Shown piece by piece: positions 25,337 to 34,109 of a stretch of 64,000 nt of DNA. The stretch's first letter is position 1, and each line of letters opens with the position of its first letter. Made by a program: the position numbers and the translations under genes. Under the pieces are notes generated by a model. That model saw nothing but the letters and a program-made list of their open reading frames with translations, was not told the DNA's origin and ran no database searches. This stretch comes from Novosphingobium sp. (GTDB taxonomy: Bacteria; Pseudomonadota; Alphaproteobacteria; Sphingomonadales; Sphingomonadaceae): the NCBI RefSeq assembly GCF_027489515.1, contig NZ_JAIXZS010000061.1, positions 18,088-82,087 on the forward strand. Direction: 5' to 3'.

Positions 25337-26458
25337 CTAGACGGCGCTCGCCAGATAGGCATCGAGCTTCGCGATCAGCGCAGCCTTGTCTGCTGCGGGC
25401 AGCCAGGCCGCCTCAAAGCCATTGCGGGCGATCCCGGCAAGATCGGCGCGGGTGAGGTTGCTGCGGGTGACAGCGCGCAGGAGCACTTCGTTGATGTACT
25501 CGCTCGCCATGTAGGCGGGATCGTCCGACGAGATCGTGACCTTGAGGCCCGCATCGAGCATCGAGCGCACCACATCGACCGGCTGGGTTAGGCCGCGGCG
25601 CAGGGTGCCGGAGAAGGTCGGGCACACGGTAAAATACATGCCCTGCTGCTTCGCAATCTGCACCAGTTCGGGCGATTGGACGATGTTCCCACCGTGGTCG
25701 ATGCGGTCGACCTCAAGATCGACGAGGGCGGTGCGGATGTTCTTCAGCGTATCGACCTGATCGACATCGCAGTGCGCGGTGACGTGGAGGCCGTTGGCGC
25801 GCGCCTTCGCGAAGTGGGCGGCGAACTTTTCCGGCGGGTGCCCGGCTTCATCGGAATCGAGGCCGACGCCGACAAGGTGCTGCTTGAACGGCAGCGCGGC
25901 ATCGAGCGCGGCCATCGCGGTATCGGCGGGGAGATCGCGCACGAAGCAGAGGATGAGCTGCGAGCGGATGCCGAGCTTGGCCTCTGCATCGCGCCGGGCG
26001 CGGGTGATGCCCATGATCACTGCCTCCATCGCTACGCCGCGCTTGAGGTGTTCCTGCGGATCGAAGAACATCTCTGTGTAGATCACGTTCTGCGAGGCAG
26101 CCTTGCCGAGGTAGGCATAGGCGAGGTCGTAGAAATCCTGCTCCTTCAGCAGCACCTTCATGCCGTCGTAGTAGATCGCGAGGAAGCTCGGGAGGTCGTG
26201 GTACTGGTAGCTGGCCTTCATCGCGGCAACATCGGCGAAGGGGAGGTTCAGCCCGTTGCGTTTGGCGAGGGCGAACTTCATCTCGGCTTCGAGCGTGCCT
26301 TCGAGGTGCACGTGGTATTCGGTCTTGGGCAGGCCTTCGATGAACTTCACCAGGGCGGGATCGACGCCGTCGGCCGGGGCGGCGGCGTGGACCCAGCGGG
26401 GCATGGCGGCGGCGGCGGCGAGGCCGGCAAGAACTGTGCGACGCTTGATCATAGACAT
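25337..26458 (-). CDS. Adenosine deaminase family protein with Tat-type signal
   Basis: 373 residues from ATG 26458 (a second ATG is at 26452). The N-terminus MIKRRTVLAGLAAAAA and following WVHA resemble a twin-arginine signal peptide, so a periplasmic location is likely. The metal-binding motif YHVHLEGTL (about residue 48), the AHCDVDQ motif, RIDHGG and ISSDDPA are all present. In most adenosine deaminases the third motif is HAGE with a catalytic Glu; here the equivalent reads HCD. It may deaminate a nucleoside or related amine outside the cytoplasm. Confidence 0.85.
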   Translation of the reverse strand: MSMIKRRTVLAGLAAAAAMPRWVHAAAPADGVDPALVKFIEGLPKTEYHVHLEGTLEAEMKFALAKRNGLNLPFADVAAMKASYQYHDLPSFLAIYYDGMKVLLKEQDFYDLAYAYLGKAASQNVIYTEMFFDPQEHLKRGVAMEAVIMGITRARRDAEAKLGIRSQLILCFVRDLPADTAMAALDAALPFKQHLVGVGLDSDEAGHPPEKFAAHFAKARANGLHVTAHCDVDQVDTLKNIRTALVDLEVDRIDHGGNIVQSPELVQIAKQQGMYFTVCPTFSGTLRRGLTQPVDVVRSMLDAGLKVTISSDDPAYMASEYINEVLLRAVTRSNLTRADLAGIARNGFEAAWLPAADKAALIAKLDAYLASAV

Positions 26459-26549
26459 GGCCCCGTATTGTCCCTTTGTCGGGCACATTCGAGATGCAGA
26501 TGGCCGGGGTCAATCGGGTTTTGTGCAATCGGGTGTGCTGGAAATGCGC

Positions 26550-27947
26550 TCAGCTCTCCGCAAAGGTGAAGGGCTCAGGCGTCTTCCTGTAGTCGTCGGG
26601 GAGGATCTCGCGGCCGAGCGGTGGTTCGGCGCGGGCGGTGCAGGTGGCTCGGTTGCAGAGGCGGCAGGTGACGCCGATGGGCGTGGCAGCCGGCTGTTCG
26701 CCGCGCGCGTAGACCAGTTTTGGGGCGTGCTCCGCAGTACAGCCCAGCGCAATGGCGCGCAGCACGGCGGGCTTGCCGTGGCCGCCGCCGCCCGAGGTGA
26801 CGCTGCGCGCGACGCTGAAGAACCGCTCGCCTCCGGGGAGTTCGAGCCACTGGGTGAGGACTTCGCCGGGGCGGCGGAAGCAATCGTGCAGGCTCCACAG
26901 CGGGCAGCCGCCACCGTGCGCCGCGAAGGGGAAGCCTGCGCCGTCAAGCCGCTTCGAGACATTGCCGGCGGCATCGACGCGGATGAAGAAGAACGGCACG
27001 CGCTCCTGCCCCGGGCGGTTCAAGGTGGTGAGGCGGTGCGCGACTTGCTCGAAGCTCGCGCCGAACTGGCCTGAGAGCGCCTCGATATCGTAGGCGCGGG
27101 CATCCACTGCGCGGGCGAAGCGATCGTAGGGCATGATGAGGGCGGCAGCGCCATAGGCGGCAAGCGCGCGGCGGACGAGCTGCGCGGCGGTCTCGCTCGA
27201 GAAGCTGGCGCCGCGCACAATGGCGGCAATCTCGCTGCGCAAGGCGGTGTAGGCAATGTGCAGCGCCATCTGCCAGCGGCGCGCCTGCGGGCCCAATGTC
27301 TCGTCGATCAGCAGCTGTTCGGCGTGGCGGTCGTAGCGCCTGAGCGCGTCCATCATGATGTCGGCTGGCATGAGGCGGACACGCAGGCCTTGTCCGCGCA
27401 GATATTCGGCAAGGCCCCCTTCCTGCAGGCCGCCGAGCTTCTCGATCTCCTCGGCCAGCGCCTCGGCCTTGCTGTCGAGCGCGGGGAAATAGTTGCGGCG
27501 CTGGGCGACGAAGCGGCGCGCCTCGGCAAGCGGATCGGCTGCATCCCCGCCTGCGCCGCCGCGATAGGAGGCGAGCGCCTGCTGTTCGCGCATGTAGGCG
27601 GTGTGGAGGCGCAGCATGGCCTCGGTGATCCCGGGATAACTGGTGGCGACGTCGGCCACTTCCAGTGCGGGAAGATCGATCTCGGCGAAGATCGGGTCCT
27701 TCAGCACATCGGCGAGGCGGCGGGCATAGTCATCGCGCTCGTCCGCTGCGAGTTCGCTGACATCGAGCTTGTAGGACTTGGCAAGCCGCAGCAGGAGATC
27801 GGCGGTGAGCGGGCGCTGGTTGCGTTCGAGGAGCGCGATGTAGCTGGGCGAAATGGCGAGATCATCGGCCATGACCGCCTGCGTGAGGCCAAGCTCGCGG
27901 CGCAGGCGCTTGAGCCGGGGGCCGAGATAGAGCGGACGCGATTCCAT
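26550..27947 (-). CDS. XRE-family short-chain acyl-CoA regulator (RamB/PrpR type)
   Basis: 465 residues from ATG 27947. An N-terminal helix-turn-helix (GLTQAVMADDLAISPSYIALLERNQR, here residues about 19-44, split) is followed by an IrrE/ImmA-like region with HIAYTALRSEIAAIVRG, and a C-terminal cysteine-rich domain with CPLWSLHDCF and CRLCNRATC. This is the architecture of RamB and PrpR, which in actinobacteria control acetate and propionate genes including aceA. It is divergent from aceA with a shared operator at 27987-28013. An upstream in-frame ATG would place the start inside that operator. Confidence 0.9.
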   Translation of the reverse strand: MESRPLYLGPRLKRLRRELGLTQAVMADDLAISPSYIALLERNQRPLTADLLLRLAKSYKLDVSELAADERDDYARRLADVLKDPIFAEIDLPALEVADVATSYPGITEAMLRLHTAYMREQQALASYRGGAGGDAADPLAEARRFVAQRRNYFPALDSKAEALAEEIEKLGGLQEGGLAEYLRGQGLRVRLMPADIMMDALRRYDRHAEQLLIDETLGPQARRWQMALHIAYTALRSEIAAIVRGASFSSETAAQLVRRALAAYGAAALIMPYDRFARAVDARAYDIEALSGQFGASFEQVAHRLTTLNRPGQERVPFFFIRVDAAGNVSKRLDGAGFPFAAHGGGCPLWSLHDCFRRPGEVLTQWLELPGGERFFSVARSVTSGGGGHGKPAVLRAIALGCTAEHAPKLVYARGEQPAATPIGVTCRLCNRATCTARAEPPLGREILPDDYRKTPEPFTFAES

Positions 27948-27986
27948 GAAGCGGGGTGTCCAGTGCGGCTGGAGTAAAGGCTGTAC

Positions 27987-28013
27987 AACTTTACAAACAT
28001 AATCTGTAAAGTT
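27987..28013. promoter_or_regulatory. Inverted-repeat operator between the RamB-type regulator and aceA
   Basis: AACTTTACA (27987-27995) and TGTAAAGTT (28005-28013) are perfect 9-bp inverted arms with a 9-base spacer. It lies in the 157-bp divergent gap between the regulator start (27947) and aceA (28105). The AT-rich core resembles the short AAAGTTT-like elements bound by RamB/PrpR proteins. This would give autoregulation plus control of isocitrate lyase. Confidence 0.6.
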
Positions 28014-28104
28014 TGACAACATGACTGCACAGCGGGTTTCGCGGGGTGCGTGGCGGGTCTAGCCGGGGTGCATCAAGCCTACCCCAGAGCAGGAAGCGAG
28101 ACTC

Positions 28105-29700
28105 ATGACCTATTCCCAGACCATCAACGAAGCCGCCAAGGCGATCGCGCCCTATGGCAAGCCCTGGGATGGGATCGACGCGGCCTCGGTGGCGCGCATG
28201 CGTCTGCAGAACCGCTTCCAGACCGGGCTCGACATCGCCAAGTACACCGCCAAGATCATGCGCGCCGACATGGCTGCCTATGATGCCGATCCGGCTAAGT
28301 ACACGCAGTCGCTCGGCTGCTGGCACGGCTTCATCGGCCAGCAGAAGATGATCTCCATCAAGAAGCATTTCGGCACGACCAAGGGCCGCTACCTCTACCT
28401 TTCGGGCTGGATGGTCGCCGCGCTGCGCAGCGAGTTCGGCCCGCTGCCCGACCAGTCGATGCATGAAAAGACCAGCGTTCCGGCGCTGATCGAAGAGCTC
28501 TACACGTTCCTGCGCCAGGCCGATGCGCGCGAGCTCGGCATGCTGTTCCGCGAGCTTGATGCCGCGAAGGCCGCGGGCGATGCGGTCGGCATCCACCGCA
28601 TCCTGCACAAGATCGACGAGTATGAAACGCACATCGTGCCGATCATCGCAGACATCGACGCCGGCTTCGGCAATGCTGAGGCGACCTACCTCCTCGCCAA
28701 GAAGTTCATCGAAGCGGGCGCTTGCTGCATCCAGATCGAGAACCAGGTCTCCGACGAAAAGCAGTGCGGCCACCAGGACGGCAAGGTGACCGTGCCGCAC
28801 GAGGACTTCCTCGCGAAAATCCGCGCGGTCCGCTACGCATTCATGGAGCTCGGCGTTGACGACGGCGTGATCGTCGCGCGTACCGACAGCCTCGGCGCTG
28901 GCCTCACCAAGCAGATCGCGTTCGTGAAGGAGCCGGGCGACCTCGGCGACCAGTACAACGCGTTCCTCGATTGCGAGGAAGTCGATGCCACGACGCTCGG
29001 CCACGGCGACGTGCTGATCAGCCGCGACGGCAAGCTGCTGCGCCCGAAGCGCCTGCCTTCAAACCTCTACCAGTTCCGTCCCGGCACGGGTGAGGACCGC
29101 TGCGTGCTCGATTGCATCACCAGCCTCGAGAACGGTGCGGACCTGCTGTGGATCGAGACCGAGAAGCCCCACATCGGCCAGATCGGCGGCATGGTGCGCC
29201 GCATCCGCGAGGTGATCCCCACCGCCAAGCTCGTCTACAACAACAGCCCCAGCTTCAACTGGACGCTGAACTTCCGCCAGCAGGTGTTCGATGCCTGGGC
29301 TGCGGAAGGCAAGGACATGAGCGCCTATGACCGCGCCCGCCTGATGAGCGTGGATTATGATGGCACGCCGCTGGCCGACGAAGCTGACGAGCGCATCCGC
29401 ACCTTCCAGCGCGATGCGGCACGTGACGCAGGCATCTTCCACCACCTGATCACGCTGCCAACGTATCACACCGCGGCGCTCAGCACCGACAACCTCGCGA
29501 AGGAATACTTCGGCGACGCCGGGATGCTCGGCTACGTCAAGAACGTCCAGCGCGCGGAAATCCGCCAGGGCATCGCCTGCGTGAAGCACCAGAACATGGC
29601 CGGGTCCGACCTTGGCGATGATCATAAGGAATACTTTGCTGGCGAAGCGGCCCTGAAGGCGGGCGGCGCGCACAACACCATGAACCAGTTCGCTGCCTGA
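28105..29700 (+). CDS. aceA: Isocitrate lyase
   Basis: 531 residues from ATG 28105. It cleaves isocitrate to glyoxylate and succinate, opening the glyoxylate shunt for growth on acetate or fatty acids. The active-site motif is KQCGHQDGKVTVPHEDF; the KQCGH form and the 531-residue length match the longer Pseudomonas-like subfamily rather than E. coli (KKCGH). DIDAGFGNAEATYLLAKKF and YNNSPSFNW are also typical. It is divergently paired with a RamB-type regulator; no malate synthase is in the window. Confidence 0.97.
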   Translation: MTYSQTINEAAKAIAPYGKPWDGIDAASVARMRLQNRFQTGLDIAKYTAKIMRADMAAYDADPAKYTQSLGCWHGFIGQQKMISIKKHFGTTKGRYLYLSGWMVAALRSEFGPLPDQSMHEKTSVPALIEELYTFLRQADARELGMLFRELDAAKAAGDAVGIHRILHKIDEYETHIVPIIADIDAGFGNAEATYLLAKKFIEAGACCIQIENQVSDEKQCGHQDGKVTVPHEDFLAKIRAVRYAFMELGVDDGVIVARTDSLGAGLTKQIAFVKEPGDLGDQYNAFLDCEEVDATTLGHGDVLISRDGKLLRPKRLPSNLYQFRPGTGEDRCVLDCITSLENGADLLWIETEKPHIGQIGGMVRRIREVIPTAKLVYNNSPSFNWTLNFRQQVFDAWAAEGKDMSAYDRARLMSVDYDGTPLADEADERIRTFQRDAARDAGIFHHLITLPTYHTAALSTDNLAKEYFGDAGMLGYVKNVQRAEIRQGIACVKHQNMAGSDLGDDHKEYFAGEAALKAGGAHNTMNQFAA

Positions 29701-29718
29701 GAGCAGACCCACCCCCGA

Positions 29719-29740
29719 CCCCTCCCGCACGCGGGAGGGG
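29719..29740. repeat. Third copy of the 22-bp GC-rich palindromic repeat
   Basis: Same arms as 915-936 and 988-1009 (CCCCTCCCGC and GCGGGAGGGG), centre AC. It lies between the aceA stop and the small gene at 29760, so it may form an mRNA hairpin that uncouples the two genes' expression. Confidence 0.7.
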
Positions 29741-29759
29741 AAATTGAAGGAGCAGTACA

Positions 29760-29918
29760 ATGGCTGAACCGACCCGGGCCCGTGCGGTCCTTTCCACCGA
29801 AGACTTCAAGCTCATCCGCGAGGCAGTGCTGCACTACCTCAAGGTGATCGAGGACCAGCCGGAATCGGTGAAGTTCTCGCACCTTTATCACCGGCTCGGG
29901 AGCGCCATGGGCCGCTGA
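29760..29918 (+). CDS. Small protein (52 residues) downstream of aceA
   Basis: Reads from ATG 29760, preceded by GAAGGAG at 29746-29752, to TGA 29916-29918. The sequence is mostly helical in character (EDFKLIREAVLHYLKVIEDQ), charged, without membrane segment. It ends 44 bases before a strong terminator, consistent with a two-gene aceA transcript. I do not recognise a family. A good RBS, codon use like its neighbours and position make it a likely real gene. Confidence 0.7.
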   Translation: MAEPTRARAVLSTEDFKLIREAVLHYLKVIEDQPESVKFSHLYHRLGSAMGR

Positions 29919-29961
29919 TCGGACCTGCGCCCCACACGATACTTTCCTGGGGAGGAAAGCT

Positions 29962-29998
29962 GGCCCGCCGTGCGACCAATCGCGCGGCGGGCCTTTTT
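29962..29998 (+). terminator. Rho-independent terminator of the aceA unit
   Basis: GGCCCGCCG (29962-29970) pairs with CGGCGGGCC (29985-29993) and is followed by TTTTT. It ends transcription from aceA and the 52-residue gene; the convergent phaZ gene ends at 30003. Confidence 0.85.
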
Positions 29999-30002
29999 GT
30001 TG

Positions 30003-30824
30003 TCAGGCGGCAGCCCGTGTTTCGGTGAGGAACTCGCGCAGTAGCGATACTGTGCGGTCCTTGTGAGTCAGCATGAACAGGTGCCCGCCGTCGGGGAAGG
30101 TTTCGAGCCGGCTGCCCGGAATCAGCGTATTGAGGATCTTGCCGTTGATGAGCGGGACGATGGCATCCTCCTCGCCCATCATGATGAGCGTTTCGGCCTT
30201 CAGAAAGGGCAGAACCGGCACGCTAGTCCAGCCGATCATGCACAGCAGCTGGTAGAGATAGCCGCGCGGGCTGGGCGGCTTGAGCCGGGCAATATGCTCG
30301 TCCTTGCCGCCGGTGAGACCGCCGTAGAGCGTCCGGAAGTGCTGCTCCATGAACGCCGGATCGACGTAGCGGCGCGGATCGGCCATCTTGCTGAGCGCGC
30401 CGAGCTTGCCCGGCACCATGAGCATGCCGGCCGTGGTCGCCGCAAGCACCAGCTTGCGCACTTGTCCTGCATGCTGGAGCGCGAAGTGCTGCGCCATCGC
30501 ACCGCCCCAAGAAACGCCCATGACATCTACCAGCGGCGCGCCGAAGCGTTCGAGCAGATCGCTGGCGTGCCAGCTCATCAGGAACGGATTGTAGGGCACC
30601 ACCGGATCTGGGCTGCCGCCCACGCCCGGCATGTCGAAGGTAATGAACGCCCGGTCCGGCAGGGCGTCAGCCAGCGGGGCGACCGCCTCGATATTGGCGC
30701 CGATGCCATTGAAGAACAGCAGCGGCGGGTGATCGCCGGGCTGGTCCCAGCGCCAGCGGGCCACACGCAGCTCGCGCCCGCCGACCGTCTCGACCGTGAA
30801 TTCCGGGTGTTTGGCGCTGACCAC
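30003..30824 (-). CDS. phaZ: Alpha/beta hydrolase, poly(3-hydroxyalkanoate) depolymerase type
   Basis: 273 residues from GTG 30824, with AGGAG about ten bases upstream. An alpha/beta-hydrolase: oxyanion region LLFFNGIGANIEAV, nucleophile motif GVSWGGAMAQ, Asp in MGEEDAIVPL and His in GGHLFMLTH. It lies 11 bases after phaC on the same strand, like the phaC-phaZ arrangement of medium-chain PHA producers, so intracellular PHA depolymerisation is likely. Depolymerase identity rests mainly on context. Confidence 0.85.
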   Translation of the reverse strand: MVSAKHPEFTVETVGGRELRVARWRWDQPGDHPPLLFFNGIGANIEAVAPLADALPDRAFITFDMPGVGGSPDPVVPYNPFLMSWHASDLLERFGAPLVDVMGVSWGGAMAQHFALQHAGQVRKLVLAATTAGMLMVPGKLGALSKMADPRRYVDPAFMEQHFRTLYGGLTGGKDEHIARLKPPSPRGYLYQLLCMIGWTSVPVLPFLKAETLIMMGEEDAIVPLINGKILNTLIPGSRLETFPDGGHLFMLTHKDRTVSLLREFLTETRAAA

Positions 30825-30835
30825 GCATACTCCTC

Positions 30836-32533
30836 TCAGGCGGGTTCGAGCACGTAGAGGCCCGGCGCGCCTTCCATCGGCGGATAGGCCTTGTTGCCCA
30901 GCTTCTTCGGTGCAGGCACTTTCTGGCCAGACCGCTGCTGGATCCATTCCATCCAGAAGGGCCACCAGCTGCCCGCCACTTCCTCGGCCCCGCCAAGCCA
31001 GGTGTCAACATCGGCCGGGGGATGGCCTTCCGCCCTGGAGACATAGTACTTCGCCTTTGGATTGCCCGGCGGATTGAGGATCGCCTGCATGTGTCCCGAT
31101 TGGCTGAGCACGAAGGTCACGTCCTTCGACCCGAACAACTGCGTCGAGCGGTAGCAGGCGCGCCACGGGGTGATGTGATCGGTCACCCCGCCAAGCAGGA
31201 ACACGTCGCTGATGACCTTCGAGAGATCGATCTTGTGATCGACCATCTCGACCTCGCCCTGCTTGGTAAAGGCCAGCGTTTCGAAGATCGTGAGGAAATC
31301 GCCCATCAGCGCGGCGGAGAGATTGGTCGCATCGGCATTCCAGAACAGTACGTCGAACGCGGGCGGGTCCTCACCCATCAGGTAGTTGTTGATGACATAG
31401 TTCCAGATCAGGTCGTTGGGCCTCAGCCAGGCAAACCCGCGCGAAAGATCGCTGCCCTTGATGATGCCCTTCTTCGCGGCGCGGCGCTTGGCGAGCTTGA
31501 GGCCGTTCTCGGTCATCAGCGCGCCGGCCTCAATATCGTTTTGCTGCGGGTGGAGGACACAGACCATCAGCGTGACGGTGCCGAGCCGGTCATCGCCGTC
31601 CGCGGCCATCTTGCTTGCCAGCATCGCGGTGGTCTGCCCGCCCGAACAACCGCCCGAAACGTTCACCTTCTTCGCGCCGGTGATCTTGCAGATCACATCG
31701 ATGGCCTCGCGGCAGGCGCCCACGTAGTCGGCCATGTTCCAGTGGCCTTCGTTCTTCATGGGGTTCTTCCAGCTGATGACGAAGGTCTGGATGCCGTTGT
31801 CGACCTGCCACTTCACGATCGATTTTTCAGGGCTGAGATCGTTGATGTACATCTTGTTGATCTGCGGCGGGATCGTCAGCTGCGGAATGGCATGGACCTC
31901 GTCGGTCGTCGGCGCGTACTGGATCAGCTCCATGATCGGCGTGCGGTGGACGACGCTTCCCTTCGAAGTCGCGACGTTTTCGCCCAGCTTGAACGGCCGC
32001 TTGTCGACCTGGCTCACCTGACCCTTGTTGTGCACGAGATCGTTGTAGGCGTTCTTCAAGCCCTTGATGAGGCTGAGGCCGCCGCTGTCGATCAGTCGCT
32101 TCTGTGCGGTGGGATTGCCGATCAGCGAGTTGGTCGGCGCAAGACTATCGATGATGATCTGGGTTATGAAGTTGGCACGGTCGCGCTCGATCGCATCGAG
32201 TTCGAGCTCCTCGAGCCAATTCTTCATGCCCTTCTCTACGGCGAGATAATACTGTGCGCCCGCGCGGAGGAACGGGTTGTACTGCCAGGCCGGGTCCTTG
32301 AAGCGCTTGTCCTTGGGATCGGGTGCCAGCCCGCTCTTGCCGGTCAGGATCTGGACCATGTCCTTCCCGAGCGCCTGACTGTGGCGCAATGTACGGACAG
32401 GATTCCCCGCCGTTTCGCGCAGCAGCAGCGCGACCGCGCCGACAAAATCCTCGCGCGCGAGGCCTACGAGCGGCCCAAGAGCTGTGGTAGATTGTGCGGC
32501 CTCATCGATGAGTGAGGCGGTTTCCTTGTTCAT
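30836..32533 (-). CDS. phaC: Poly(3-hydroxyalkanoate) synthase
   Basis: 565 residues from ATG 32533. It polymerises hydroxyacyl-CoA into PHA granules. The lipase-like box is GGCSGG with the catalytic Cys at residue 296; the catalytic Asp is in GVTDHITPW and the His in SGHMQAI. The length and motifs fit class I/II synthases, nearer the medium-chain type by its pairing with phaZ. No phasin is seen next to it. Confidence 0.95.
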   Translation of the reverse strand: MNKETASLIDEAAQSTTALGPLVGLAREDFVGAVALLLRETAGNPVRTLRHSQALGKDMVQILTGKSGLAPDPKDKRFKDPAWQYNPFLRAGAQYYLAVEKGMKNWLEELELDAIERDRANFITQIIIDSLAPTNSLIGNPTAQKRLIDSGGLSLIKGLKNAYNDLVHNKGQVSQVDKRPFKLGENVATSKGSVVHRTPIMELIQYAPTTDEVHAIPQLTIPPQINKMYINDLSPEKSIVKWQVDNGIQTFVISWKNPMKNEGHWNMADYVGACREAIDVICKITGAKKVNVSGGCSGGQTTAMLASKMAADGDDRLGTVTLMVCVLHPQQNDIEAGALMTENGLKLAKRRAAKKGIIKGSDLSRGFAWLRPNDLIWNYVINNYLMGEDPPAFDVLFWNADATNLSAALMGDFLTIFETLAFTKQGEVEMVDHKIDLSKVISDVFLLGGVTDHITPWRACYRSTQLFGSKDVTFVLSQSGHMQAILNPPGNPKAKYYVSRAEGHPPADVDTWLGGAEEVAGSWWPFWMEWIQQRSGQKVPAPKKLGNKAYPPMEGAPGLYVLEPA

Positions 32534-32731
32534 CGGTCTCTCCCCCGACCGGCGCTGATTCGCCCAGCGCTTCTGGGGATCAACGTATCGGAGCGGCGGG
32601 TGCCGTCAAGGAAACCACCCGGGTTCGTCCTTGCGGCGCATCCTGATCCGTCTTTGGCTCAAGCAAAACTTGTGCGTGCTTCAGAAATCCTGGCAGGACA
32701 AAACTCAACTTCATCTGTAGAGAAATGACGT
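32534..32731. other. Gene-free stretch upstream of phaC
   Basis: Divergent intergenic region between phaC and the leader element that follows. It must contain the phaC promoter; no match to consensus is clear enough to mark. I see no ORF of credible composition here. Confidence 0.5.
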
Positions 32732-32865
32732 GCGCCGGAGAGCCTCCTCTCCCAAGTCTCCGGCGCCACCGCGGCTTTTGATGGATGTCAGCTTGCTCCG
32801 CGTCACCAACGGCTAAAGCGCACGGACTGAGGCGACCTCGCCAGATTCGTGTTCCCGATCAGGAG
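32732..32865 (+). ncRNA. Structured leader element, copy A
   Basis: A perfect 10-bp hairpin (GCGCCGGAGA 32732-32741, TCTCCGGCGC 32757-32766) is followed by a conserved core from 32771 that is 47 of 51 identical to copy B at 35111. The core includes GCTTGCTCCGCGTCACCAAC and ends CGGCTAAAGCG. A second hairpin with GGCGA/TCGCC follows, then AGGAG at 32861-32865, the RBS of a 55-residue ORF. Likely a cis-acting RNA (riboswitch, thermometer or attenuator). I cannot name a known family. Confidence 0.6.
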
Positions 32866-32870
32866 AAACG

Positions 32871-33038
32871 ATGATGTCGAGACTTTCGAGCCTATCCCGT
32901 CGTCCCCGCAAGGCCGCCGCGACCTCGGTTATTGCGAACGCGCGTCTGCCCCATCCATCGTGGCGGCTGTCAGGCGAAGCGCCGCCGCAGGACCGGTGCC
33001 TGACGGCTGACGATTTCTGGCGGAAGCTTGGCCTCTAA
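32871..33038 (+). CDS. Small ORF (55 residues) behind leader copy A
   Basis: ATG 32871 follows AGGAG at 32861-32865 and begins ATGATG, as does the ORF behind copy B. The product is basic in its first half (SRRPRKAAATS) and ends CLTADDFWRKLGL. No signal peptide or membrane segment is seen. The ORF ends 10 bp before the convergent regulator gene. Support is the strong RBS and shared leader; no family recognised. Confidence 0.6.
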   Translation: MMSRLSSLSRRPRKAAATSVIANARLPHPSWRLSGEAPPQDRCLTADDFWRKLGL

Positions 33039-33047
33039 CACGGCGTT

Positions 33048-34025
33048 TCAGGCCGCGAGCGCGTGTTCACGGCGGTAAGCTGTCGGAGTCAGGCTGACGA
33101 GGCTGCGGAAATGGTGGCGCAGCGCGTGTGCGCTTCCGAAGCCGACTGTCTGTGCGATTATCTCCATCGAGCCTGCACTGCGCACGAGGAGATCCTTTGC
33201 AGCCTCGACACGTTCGCTCACCAGCCATTCGCCCGGGCCCTGGCCAGTGGCTTCGCCAAAGCGGCGCTCGAAAGTGCGGCGGCTCATGCCGGCGGCGGCG
33301 GCCATGCGCGCGATGGTCCAGTCGGTGGCGAGATCGCCGCGGATGCGGTCGAGCAGCGCCGGAATCGCACCATCGCCGCGCGGGAGGACGGGACGCTCGA
33401 GGAACTGGGCCTGGCTGCCGGTGCGGTGCGCGGGCATGACGAGACGGCGGGCGACCGAATTGGCCGCGTCGGGACCGAAATCGCGTCGCACGATCTCGAC
33501 CATCAGATCAATGCCGGCGGCGCTGCCGGCGGAGGTGAAGATCCGGTCTTCGGCGTGATAGAGCGAGGCTTCGTCTACCATGAGTGCGGGACGGGCGCGG
33601 CGCAGCACATCGGCATAGCGCCAGTGCGTGGTGGCCCGCTTGCCATCAAGCAGACCGGTGGCGGCGAGCACGAAGGCGCCCGAGCAGATCGAGGCAAGCC
33701 GCGCACCGCGACGGTGAGCCCCGCGCAGCGCTTCAATCAGTGTGTCCGGGACTGGGACCTCGGCACCTTTCCAGCCGGGTATGACGATGAGATCGGCTTC
33801 CTCCAGCAGGTCTGCCCCGCCGTCCGGCAGGATGCGGAAGCCACCATGTGCGGCAAGAGTGCCAGGCTCGATCGCAGCGCTGCGGAAGCGGTACCAACCG
33901 GGCCCCATCTCGGGCCGGGCAAGGCCGAAGACTTCTGCAACGATGCCGAACTCGAACGTGCACAGGCCATCGTATAGCAGGGCGACGACGAGCGGGCCGG
34001 GCAGGGTCTCAGAAGTGTTTGGCAT
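33048..34025 (-). CDS. ftrA: GlxA/FtrA-family AraC-type transcriptional regulator
   Basis: 325 residues from ATG 34025 (ATG 34043 would add six). An N-terminal DJ-1/PfpI-like domain (LYDGLCTFEFGIVAEVFGL; nucleophile-elbow region SICSGAFVLAATGLL) and a C-terminal AraC helix-turn-helix (IARMAAAAGMSRRTFERRF, then VGFGSAHALRHHFR). Divergent from a rhodanese gene, the arrangement seen for ftrA-type regulators, which control sulfur or thiol stress genes in other bacteria. The inducer is unknown. Confidence 0.88.
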   Translation of the reverse strand: MPNTSETLPGPLVVALLYDGLCTFEFGIVAEVFGLARPEMGPGWYRFRSAAIEPGTLAAHGGFRILPDGGADLLEEADLIVIPGWKGAEVPVPDTLIEALRGAHRRGARLASICSGAFVLAATGLLDGKRATTHWRYADVLRRARPALMVDEASLYHAEDRIFTSAGSAAGIDLMVEIVRRDFGPDAANSVARRLVMPAHRTGSQAQFLERPVLPRGDGAIPALLDRIRGDLATDWTIARMAAAAGMSRRTFERRFGEATGQGPGEWLVSERVEAAKDLLVRSAGSMEIIAQTVGFGSAHALRHHFRSLVSLTPTAYRREHALAA

Positions 34026-34109
34026 GATCCTTACGCATATTGTCATCCGTGCCAATTGCAAGCAAGGCGCGCCTTCCGGCATGTCCGGCGGTGAAAGGAG
34101 CACCTCGCC

